Positions 57,025 to 64,000 of a DNA stretch of 64,000 nucleotides are shown here, in pieces; position 1 is the stretch's first letter; every line of letters begins with the position of its first letter. Made by a program: the position numbers and the translations under genes. The DNA comes from Bartonella florencae (GTDB lineage Bacteria > Pseudomonadota > Alphaproteobacteria > Rhizobiales > Rhizobiaceae). The notes below the pieces were generated by a model, which saw only the letters and a list, made by a program, of their open reading frames with translations, was not told the DNA's origin and searched no databases. The DNA is taken from contig NZ_HE997451.1 in NCBI RefSeq assembly GCF_000312525.1, positions 127,803 through 191,802 on the forward strand. The letters are read 5' to 3'.

Positions 57025-57045
57025 CATATTATCGATGATAATATG
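57025..57045. repeat. Inverted repeat CATATTATC-GAT-GATAATATG
   Basis: Perfect 9-bp arms around GAT, 51 bp after the membrane-protein stop and about 305 bp before sodC, in a 375-bp spacer (56975-57349) that holds nothing else recognisable. The arms can be extended by GTAC with one extra C on the left. No T-tract follows, so an operator or processing site is as likely as a terminator. Confidence 0.45.
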
Positions 57046-57349
57046 TACTAAATTATCAAAAAAATTCTTACTTAATTTTTCACGAGTGCTTTAAAAATCT
57101 GTTTTTTATTGAGAATCTCCTCTTGAAAAAATGAAGAAGAACTATATATACCGGTCCATAAAGTGCGCATTGTTTTTGAAATTTTTAAGAGATAAGTTTT
57201 TAGTAAACTTAAAGTACTATGAAATATGTATTTTGAATACTATAGAGTCTTTTTCTTAATCATATTTATCTATCAATTATAATGCTGTTTTATAAAATAC
57301 AATTCAGAAAATAATTTTATAGTTTAACTAGATAATAAGTAGAAAAAAC

Positions 57350-57880
57350 GTGTTAAATAAACTTATATTTATATTCGTATCATTATTGGTAACTTTCAAT
57401 TCTTATTCTGTTGCATTAGCAAAATCTATTAAAGTAAAGATTTATGCCTTAGAGCAAAACAATATACAAAAAGCTATTGGCATAATTAAAATTGAAGAAA
57501 ACACACATGGTTTGATTTTTACACCAAATTTGTTCAATTTACCACAGGGGTTGCACGGTTTTCATGTGCATGAAAATCCTTCATGTGGCATGAAAGACGG
57601 TGTAATGGGTGGCGCAGCAGGTGGACATTATGATCCTACTCGTACTAATAAACATCTTGGACCTTATAATATTAATGGTCACTTAGGTGATTTGCCTGCA
57701 CTTTACGTCGATGATAAAGGGCAATCAACAATGAGTGTTCTTGCTCCGCGAATTAAAAAACTTTCGAATATTAAAGGGCATTCGCTAATAATTCATCTAG
57801 GAGGAGACAATCAATCAGATAAGCCATTGCCGCTTGGTGGAGGTGGTGCGCGTTTAGCCTGTGGGATTATTGCAAAATAG
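57350..57880 (+). CDS. sodC: Periplasmic Cu/Zn superoxide dismutase
   Basis: 176 residues beginning at GTG with a signal peptide (1-25, ending VALAK). Copper and zinc ligands are in HGFHVHENPSCG, GGHYDPTRTNKHLGP, NGHLGDLPALYVD and GHSLIIHLGGDN; the disulfide cysteines are in NPSCG and RLACGI. Complete and probably active. It should detoxify host-derived superoxide in the periplasm. No clear upstream regulator site besides the distant inverted repeat. Confidence 0.95.
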   Translation: MLNKLIFIFVSLLVTFNSYSVALAKSIKVKIYALEQNNIQKAIGIIKIEENTHGLIFTPNLFNLPQGLHGFHVHENPSCGMKDGVMGGAAGGHYDPTRTNKHLGPYNINGHLGDLPALYVDDKGQSTMSVLAPRIKKLSNIKGHSLIIHLGGDNQSDKPLPLGGGGARLACGIIAK

Positions 57881-58156
57881 GTTTATCAGAATCTATTATT
57901 CTGTTGATTTCAAAGGTAAAAAACCGGCTTTTATTTCTCATATATAGATAACAAGAGTTTTTAATTAACCCTCTAATGTAAGCAAAACATTTTTGATAGT
58001 AAATTTGAAAGCTCTCCCTTTTTGATGTTAATTTTTTTATGACTCTGAAAAATAAAAAAAGACATTCTTAAAGTATTTTATTAGCAGTTTTACGCTAATA
58101 ATAGTAATTAAGCGTGATAAGAGCTAAATTAAAAATTTGAGAATGATAGGCAATCT

Positions 58157-59103
58157 TTAAGAAAAGTTTTTAAGAGAATGATCCCAATCAGATTGGCGAA
58201 TCTCACCAGTCTGATAAAATTGGCGGATGAGTTTTTCATAATGGAAAAGTCTTTGTTTTCCTCCAGCAATCTATTAGCGGTATCTCAATCGATTTCATTA
58301 CGCTCTTATGCAGGAATCATAATTTGACTCTCGGAAAAGTTTTCCCTATCAAGTCTTATAAAACCAATTCCATGTAAACTTGAAAGCATCCCAAGTTCTT
58401 TTAACGTATTAACGCCTGAAATCTCACTAGCGACTAGATAAATAAAATTATCCCATGAAGATTTACTAACCATTTGGAAAAATGCTTGTCGTACATTTGA
58501 ACGATTGAGAAAAATTTTTACTTCAAAAGACCAGAATTTTGTTTTTTATCAAAATATTGTAAAACACAGTCTTTAATTTCAGGATGCCATTCACGACTTA
58601 AACCTTGTATTCCGACAAGGTCTGGTTACAACCCATTTATTTCCACCTGCTCCATTCTTATACGAGAATGTTTCTCATTAATACGTTTGCTGTAAACTTC
58701 AAGTTCTGACCATAAAAATTTAGATAATAGTGGATAAAGATCATGTTCTTTAACAAAGTCATTTGTCTTAGAAGTTGTACTCTTTGCCTCATCAATTTCA
58801 GCACTATCTGTTGACTGCGTGAAATAATATTGTCGTGGACGTCCCTGCGTGGTTTTAATTTCGGGATAAACGTTTTTGCAAATATGGAGGTCTTACCCCT
58901 ACCTCAGCAACAATTTGCTGAATAAGAGCTGCATCATTATTAAGGGGGATAACTTTTGCAGTTGAATGTTTTTGTTTTTGATGGCAGGATTCTATATAAT
59001 TTTCAAATATCCATTGAGCAATTTCTCGAGCTGTGATTTTTTTTGTCGAGTTTTGTTTTAAAAAATTAAAAACAGTGTTTGTTAAATCTAAAATCATACG
59101 CAA
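58157..59103 (-). pseudogene. Decayed COG2958 (HrgA-like) gene
   Basis: A relic of an about 315-residue protein spread over three frames. The start is intact: an N-terminal winged-helix region with ITAREIAQWIFENY and NNDAALIQQIVAEVG. An extra T near 58868 then shifts the frame to YPEIKTTQGRPRQYYF. Further shifts occur near 58655-58628 (NGAGGNKWV, then PDLVGIQGLSREWHPEIKD) and near 58530 (FEVKIFLNRSNVRQAFFQMV). Stop codons at 58306-58308 and 58285-58287 interrupt ARERNEID-DTANRLLEEN. The natural end is FYQTGEIRQSDWDHSLKNFS. The family is patchily distributed and includes H. pylori HrgA, linked to a restriction locus. Confidence 0.75.
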
Positions 59104-59348
59104 AATTATCTATTATCCTCCATTATGTTTATTCCACTACAATAAGCTTTTACAACAGAAAGAATAAAGATATTTTTAAAAGCTTTTAATTTCAACTCAA
59201 AAGCTCTCCAAATAAAATTTAAATGTTTTTATGAATTTATAAGATTTTAGTCGTTATAAAGAAAAAAAATCTGCATTTTCATTAAAAATAAGAAATAAGC
59301 TGCAAATCTCTTTCCCAAAAAGATGATTTTAGAACTCTTTAACAGTAT

Positions 59349-59750
59349 CTAGTACCATCCAACAGCAATTTGTGCTTCTTCTGACATACAATCAGGTGTC
59401 CATGGTGGATCGAATGTCATGGTGACTTCAACATGCGAGACACCTTCAACTGCACTTACAGCATTTTCCACCCAACCTGGCATTTCACCTGCAACAGGAC
59501 ATCCTGGTGCCGTAAGTGTCATTTCAATCTTTACTGAACGATCATCTTCAATATCAATACGATAAATCAGTCCTAGTTCATAAATATCAGCAGGAATCTC
59601 TGGATCATAAACTGTTTTGAGAGCAGCAATAATATCATCCGTCATACGATCAATTTCATCAGCTGGGATTGCTGATATGCTCGTCTTTTCACTTTTGTTT
59701 ACAGTTTCAGCAGATTCTGTAGAATGATGCTCTTCAATTGATTTAGCCAT
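59349..59750 (-). CDS. SUF-system Fe-S assembly protein, DUF59 (SufT-like/MIP18 type)
   Basis: 133 residues. Polar, Glu/Ser-rich N-terminus (1-30), then the DUF59 domain: DDIIAALKTVYDPEIPADIY, ELGLIYRIDI, TLTAPGCPVAGEMP with the conserved cysteine near 82, and FDPPWTPDCMSEEAQ. Proteins of this type assist Fe-S cluster maturation. The start overlaps sufS by 8 bp. The sufA-type carrier that often follows is not found before the COG2958 relic. Confidence 0.92.
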   Translation of the reverse strand: MAKSIEEHHSTESAETVNKSEKTSISAIPADEIDRMTDDIIAALKTVYDPEIPADIYELGLIYRIDIEDDRSVKIEMTLTAPGCPVAGEMPGWVENAVSAVEGVSHVEVTMTFDPPWTPDCMSEEAQIAVGWY

Positions 59751-60987
59751 TAAAAAATATCCTTGCTTTTTCTAATGCTTCCACTAACTGGTCAATATCT
59801 TTATGACTACTATACATAGCTAATGATGCACGACAAGCAGATGTTAAACCAAAATGCTGTAACAAAGGTTGAGCACAATGTGTTCCTGCACGTATTGCAA
59901 CACCTTGTCGATCAACAAACATAGCAATATCATGGGCATGGATGCCTGCCATTTCAAAAGATACAATTGCACCTTTATCAGGAGAACTGCCATAAATATG
60001 CAGTGATTTAACCATTTTAAGCCTTTCATGGGCATAAGACAAAAGTGCCCTTTCATGTGCGTGAATAGCATTTCTATCTTTTTTTTGCATGTAATTAATA
60101 GCAGCGGCCAAGCCAATAGCTTCAACTATGGGAGGTGTGCCTGCTTCAAAGCGATGGGGGGGAGCATTGTAAGAAACCTTATCAACAGTTATATCTTCAA
60201 TCATTTCCCCTCCCCCTTGAAAAGGATGCATTTCTTCTAGCCTATATTCCTTACCATAAAGGACACCAATACCTGTTGGACCATAAAGTTTATGACCTGT
60301 AAAGACATACCAGTCACAATCAAGGTTTTGTACATCAACGGTTAAATGTACAGCTCCTTGAGAACCATCAACGAGAACAGGAATGGCATTTTGGTGTGAT
60401 AGCTCAATGATTTCCTTAACAGAAGGTACGGTTCCCAATACATTCGACATATGCGTAATAGCAACAAGTTTTGTTCTATCATTTAAAGCTTTTTGAAAAT
60501 CTTCAATATGAAGAACACCATTCCCATCAACGGGCACAAAAACAAGTTTTATACCTTTACGCTCACGAATAAAATGCCAAGGGACAATATTTGAGTGATG
60601 CTCCATAATGGTAAGAATAATTTCATCACCTTCATTCAATTGAGACATTCCCCAACCGTAAGCAACGGTATTAATAGCTTCCGTCGCACTTTTTGTAAAA
60701 ACAATCTCCCTTACTGTTTTAGCATTTAAAAAGCTACGAACTGTTTCACGAGCATCTTCATAACATTGTGTCGCTGCATTGGATAAAAAATGTATTCCTC
60801 GATGCACATTTGCATAACGATATCGATAAAAATTATCCATCGCATCAAGAACAGACTGCGGCTTTTGAGCAGATGCTGCACTATCAAGATATGCTAACCG
60901 TTTGTCATAAACATTATGTTGTAAAATAGGAAAATCAAGGCGAATTTCTTCTACATTATAATTCAACGTTGGTACGTTACTTTCCAT
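59743..60987 (-). CDS. sufS: Cysteine desulfurase SufS
   Basis: 414 residues, PLP-dependent, supplying persulfide sulfur for Fe-S clusters. PLP lysine in FTGHKLYGPTGIG near 235, catalytic Cys371 in RAGTHCAQPLL, and HHSNIVPWHFIRE near 130. Group II (SufS/CsdA) features. It lies 9 bp after sufD with AAGG ahead of the ATG, and overlaps the DUF59 gene by 8 bp. No sufE is adjacent. Confidence 0.95.
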   Translation of the reverse strand: MESNVPTLNYNVEEIRLDFPILQHNVYDKRLAYLDSAASAQKPQSVLDAMDNFYRYRYANVHRGIHFLSNAATQCYEDARETVRSFLNAKTVREIVFTKSATEAINTVAYGWGMSQLNEGDEIILTIMEHHSNIVPWHFIRERKGIKLVFVPVDGNGVLHIEDFQKALNDRTKLVAITHMSNVLGTVPSVKEIIELSHQNAIPVLVDGSQGAVHLTVDVQNLDCDWYVFTGHKLYGPTGIGVLYGKEYRLEEMHPFQGGGEMIEDITVDKVSYNAPPHRFEAGTPPIVEAIGLAAAINYMQKKDRNAIHAHERALLSYAHERLKMVKSLHIYGSSPDKGAIVSFEMAGIHAHDIAMFVDRQGVAIRAGTHCAQPLLQHFGLTSACRASLAMYSSHKDIDQLVEALEKARIFFNG

Positions 60988-60996
60988 TTTTTGACC

Positions 60997-62262
60997 TTAA
61001 ACATTTTTTTCTAACCATTTGCCAATGATATTTTTTAAAACAGTCTGGATATTATCTTGCTTAATCTCCTCAATAAGTTCAGAGACAAATCCATTAATCA
61101 GAAGTGCACGCGCAGTTTTAAAAGGAATGCCGCGCGCCATAAGATAAAAAAGATAATCATGGTTAATATTGGCAACGGTTGCACCGTGACCACATGCAAC
61201 ATCATCAGCAAAAATTTCTAATTCAGGCTTTGCATTAAATTCTGCGTCATCTGAGAGAATAAGACTATTACAAGCCATACGTGCATCTGTTTTTTGCGCT
61301 TTTTGCGCAACACGTATTATTCCTTGAAAAACACCAACGGCTTTATCTGTAACCACATTGCGTATAATTTCAGTTGAAGTTGAGTTTTCTTCCAAGTGAC
61401 GCACACTCATGGTGAGATCGCTATGTGTCCCTCCTGATAATAAATTGATAACTCGCAATTGAAAATTGGAGCCTTCCCCTTGTAACTCAACATCAATTTC
61501 CTGACGATTAAGTTGGCTGCCTATATTAATCACATAAAGTGATAGTTTTGCTTCTTGATCAAGAACAGCACAAAATCGGCTAAACTGTGCAGAGTTAAAA
61601 CCACGATTTCGAATAATAATCCATGTAACATCACTATAAGCGGCAACCTGTAATGAAAATATCGAACTGACGAAAGTCTCTTTATCATTGCCACTCTGAC
61701 GTTCAATAAATACAGCTTGACTATTTTTATCAATTTTTATCTCTGAAAAAATATGAGATTGCCCTCCCCTTTGAATATTTTGTAATTCAATAGGAACATC
61801 TAATTTTGTATTTTCAGGGATGTGAAAAAGCCAACCATCCGTAACAAAAGCCGTATTTATTTGTCCAATAAAATCTTCTCGAGAAATAATCTGGTCTATT
61901 TTTATAGACTCTTCCTTTAACGCATCTGCAAATCGTTTTGTTGTAACATTTGTAATCTTTGATTGCTTATCTGTTTTACCATTTTTAATAGAAAAAACAG
62001 CGCTCTCTGAAAATAATGCATCAAGCAATTGCTCCTCATCATTGACTTCTGAAAAATCACTAACAGATTTTAATAATGTGCGCAGATTTGTGTAGTGCCA
62101 GTTTTCGATTTTACGTGAAGGAAGTCTTGCGGACTGAAACAGTTCAATAGCTTTTTTACGGACTGTTTGCACTGTTTTATCGCCAGGTAAATTGCTTATA
62201 CATTGATTGAAATGACGAATAATATCTTTTTCAACCGTTAACAATTCTTGTTGTGCATTCAT
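60997..62262 (-). CDS. sufD: Fe-S cluster assembly protein SufD
   Basis: 421 residues from the ATG at 62262 (MNAQQELL), with GAGG ten bases upstream; an in-frame TTG at 62277 would overlap the sufC stop but is less likely. Forms the SufBC2D scaffold. C-terminal parallel beta-helix region with ARMACNSLILSDDAEFNAKP, ELEIFADDVACGHGATVANI and YLMARGIPFKTARALLINGF, which contains the conserved histidine region used in assembly. Divergent N-terminus, as usual for SufD. Confidence 0.95.
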   Translation of the reverse strand: MNAQQELLTVEKDIIRHFNQCISNLPGDKTVQTVRKKAIELFQSARLPSRKIENWHYTNLRTLLKSVSDFSEVNDEEQLLDALFSESAVFSIKNGKTDKQSKITNVTTKRFADALKEESIKIDQIISREDFIGQINTAFVTDGWLFHIPENTKLDVPIELQNIQRGGQSHIFSEIKIDKNSQAVFIERQSGNDKETFVSSIFSLQVAAYSDVTWIIIRNRGFNSAQFSRFCAVLDQEAKLSLYVINIGSQLNRQEIDVELQGEGSNFQLRVINLLSGGTHSDLTMSVRHLEENSTSTEIIRNVVTDKAVGVFQGIIRVAQKAQKTDARMACNSLILSDDAEFNAKPELEIFADDVACGHGATVANINHDYLFYLMARGIPFKTARALLINGFVSELIEEIKQDNIQTVLKNIIGKWLEKNV

Positions 62263-62273
62263 ATTCAATGACC

Positions 62274-63032
62274 TCAAGCGGCATCACTGATAATATCAGC
62301 ATAGCCATTTTTCTCTAAATAAAGCGCTAATGACTTATCTCCACTTTTAATAATACGCCCTTTATAAAGAACATGTACCGTATCAGGAACAATATAATTG
62401 AGGAGACGTTGGTAGTGGGTAATAACTAAAAACGAACGTTTTGAATCTCGCAGTTTATTAACACCATCTGCAACAATTTTTAGCGCATCAATATCTAAAC
62501 CAGAATCTGTTTCATCTAAAATACAAAGTTTAGGTTCAAAAAGTGCCATTTGTAAAATTTCAGCACGTTTTTTTTCTCCACCTGAAAAACCTACATTTAA
62601 TGGACGTTTGAGCATATCCATATTGATTTCAAGTTTTGAAGCAGCCTCTTTAACATGTTTTATAAATTCAGGAATTTTAAGCTCTTTTTCACCACGTGCT
62701 TTGCGTTGAGAATTCATAGCAACTTTTAAAAATTCCATTGTGGCTACCCCAGGTATTTCCATTGGATATTGAAATGCAAGAAAAACACCATATGCGGCGC
62801 GTTCTGCTGGATCCATTTCTAAAAGGGATTGTCCATTATAAAGAATTTCACCTTCCGTGACTTCATAATCATCACTACCAGCAAGCAAATAAGACAAAGT
62901 CGATTTTCCTGCTCCATTTTGTCCCATAATAGCAGCAATTTCACCATCTTGAACAGTCAAGTTCAAACCGCGAATAATTTCTGTATCGGTCTCAGCAATA
63001 CGGGCGTGCAAATTCTTTATCTCTAACATCAT
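62274..63032 (-). CDS. sufC: Fe-S cluster assembly ATPase SufC
   Basis: 252 residues, ABC-type ATPase. Walker A MGQNGAGKSTLSYLLAG near 35, signature NVGFSGGEKKRAEILQMA near 147, Walker B KLCILDETDSGLDIDALK near 167 and switch VITHYQRLLNYI near 199. The sequence ETDSGLD in place of EPTSGLD is the SufC hallmark. It lies about 160 bp downstream of sufB across a short spacer with no gene. Confidence 0.96.
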   Translation of the reverse strand: MMLEIKNLHARIAETDTEIIRGLNLTVQDGEIAAIMGQNGAGKSTLSYLLAGSDDYEVTEGEILYNGQSLLEMDPAERAAYGVFLAFQYPMEIPGVATMEFLKVAMNSQRKARGEKELKIPEFIKHVKEAASKLEINMDMLKRPLNVGFSGGEKKRAEILQMALFEPKLCILDETDSGLDIDALKIVADGVNKLRDSKRSFLVITHYQRLLNYIVPDTVHVLYKGRIIKSGDKSLALYLEKNGYADIISDAA

Positions 63033-63194
63033 TTAATCCTGTTCTGGCTGTTTTCTTTTTCGGATACTAACGCGCATTTGCCTTATCTTCGTATCCATTT
63101 GCTTCTCTAATTTATCATAGAGATCATGTCTTGCATTATTTGCTACTGTTATAGCCTTTTTACATTAACTTTTCTCTTTATCTCATAAATAAAA

Positions 63195-64000
63195 TTATCC
63201 CACACTACCCTCAAGGCTAATACCAATGAGCTTTTGTGCTTCGACAGCAAATTCCATTGGAAGTTTTTGAATAACCTCTTTTACAAAACCATTGACAATT
63301 AATGCGATAGCTTCTTCTTCAGGAATTCCCCGCTGCATAACATAAAAAAGCTGCTCATCAGAAATTTTTGATGTTGTTGCTTCATGTTCAAATTGAGCTG
63401 TGGCATTTTTTGCTTCAATATAAGGGACTGTATGGGCACCACAATCATTGCCTATTAACAAACTATCACATTGCGTAAAATTCCGTGCATTTTGTGCTTT
63501 TCGATGCGCTGTAACTTGTCCTCGATAAGTGTTGTTTGAAAAACCAGCAGAAATGCCTTTAGAAACAATACGACTAGAAGTATTTTTTCCCAAATGGATC
63601 ATTTTTGTACCAGAATCAATTTGTTGGTAGCCATTTGCAATCGCAATAGAATAAAACTCTCCACGTGTGTTATCACCACGAAGTAAACAAGATGGATATT
63701 TCCAAGTAATTGCTGAACCAGTCTCAATCTGTGTCCATAAAATTTTAGAATTATCGCCTCTGCAATCTCCACGCTTTGTGACAAAATTATAAATACCTCC
63801 CTTACCATCCTTATCGCCGGGATACCAATTTTGTACTGTAGAATATTTAATTTCTGCATTTTTGAGAGCAACAAGCTCGACAACAGCAGCATGAAGCTGA
63901 TTTTCATCGCGCTGGGGAGCCGTACATCCTTCAAGATAAGAAACATAGGAATCTTCATCAGCTATAATTAATGTTCGTTCAAATTGGCCTGTATTGCGCT
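63195..64000 (-). CDS. sufB: Fe-S cluster assembly protein SufB (5' part beyond the window)
   Basis: The frame is open from the right edge (first complete codon at 63998) to the stop at 63195, giving the C-terminal 268 residues. It starts within [20 protein letters not shown]. Landmarks are [21 protein letters not shown] (in part), [73 protein letters not shown] and [18 protein letters not shown]. This is an intact C-terminal half of the SufBC2D scaffold subunit, with the conserved cysteine and histidine regions. Confidence 0.95.
   Translation of the reverse strand, partial: RNTGQFERTLIIADEDSYVSYLEGCTAPQRDENQLHAAVVELVALKNAEIKYSTVQNWYPGDKDGKGGIYNFVTKRGDCRGDNSKILWTQIETGSAITWKYPSCLLRGDNTRGEFYSIAIANGYQQIDSGTKMIHLGKNTSSRIVSKGISAGFSNNTYRGQVTAHRKAQNARNFTQCDSLLIGNDCGAHTVPYIEAKNATAQFEHEATTSKISDEQLFYVMQRGIPEEEAIALIVNGFVKEVIQKLPMEFAVEAQKLIGISLEGSVG

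Noticed and set aside
63599-63958. 119-codon open frame over sufB
   Set aside because: It is a shadow; the sufB frame is open through the whole stretch to the window edge and encodes conserved SufB motifs.

Overview
The window looks like chromosomal DNA of an AT-rich alphaproteobacterium of the order Hyphomicrobiales (Rhizobiales), most probably Bartonella or a close relative. The evidence is gene order and protein character: pyrB-pyrC'-plsY-dprA-topA-rnr with rpmG beyond, accB-accC, rlpA-dac-tmk-holB-metG-tatD, sufBCDS plus a DUF59 gene, an alphaproteobacterial LexA, phosphatidylcholine synthase (pcs) and a DUF3126 gene. Long AT-rich spacers suggest a reduced, host-adapted genome. The genus call is inference; no species is claimed.

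Layout. 0-10 kb: tRNA-Thr, accC/accB (fatty-acid synthesis), a DsbA-like thioredoxin-fold protein, glpD, dusA, cobT, then an Lrp-type regulator, a uracil-DNA-glycosylase-like protein and a membrane-anchored nuclease. 10-21.5 kb: rpmG, an MFS transporter, and a long minus-strand run rnr, topA, dprA, plsY, dihydroorotase-like pyrC', pyrB. 21.6-25.7 kb: an AidB-like acyl-CoA dehydrogenase, ruvX, gatC-gatA. 25.8-30.6 kb: a branched-chain amino-acid type ABC importer (livK-H-M-G-F) whose livG is frameshifted. 30.9-34 kb: a double cold-shock protein, a DUF192 protein, an alpha/beta hydrolase, a DUF3126 protein. 34-42.5 kb: radC, map, sfsA, a TrmJ-like methylase, murI, rpsD, ttcA, a frameshifted rimO and lexA. 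43.5-51.4 kb: tRNA-Lys, rlpA, a frameshifted D,D-carboxypeptidase, tmk, holB, metG, tatD and a frameshifted metallo-beta-lactamase-fold hydrolase. 51.5-57.9 kb: a lipoprotein, a 33-residue Trp-rich ORF, a DUF6163-like membrane protein, a 3-hydroxyisobutyryl-CoA hydrolase-like protein, pcs, a UbiH-type monooxygenase, two small envelope proteins, sodC. 58.2-64 kb: a decayed COG2958 (HrgA-like) gene, then the suf iron-sulfur operon, with sufB cut by the right edge.

No prophage, insertion sequence, CRISPR array or secretion locus is visible. The most unusual signals are these. (1) Four genes (livG, rimO, the MBL hydrolase and dac) are each broken at a coding-strand A7 or A8 tract, always one A short and always restorable by a -1 slip, while at least nine comparable A8/A9 or T8 tracts in other genes are in frame. 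(2) LexA has Ala-Asn where the self-cleavage bond is normally Ala-Gly, has changes beside the catalytic serine, and no GTTC-N7-GTTC box lies upstream. (3) A 23-bp palindrome upstream of lexA has a 19/23 match upstream of pcs. (4) The carboxypeptidase has lost two of its three active-site motifs, and the dihydroorotase-like protein lacks its metal-binding HxH.
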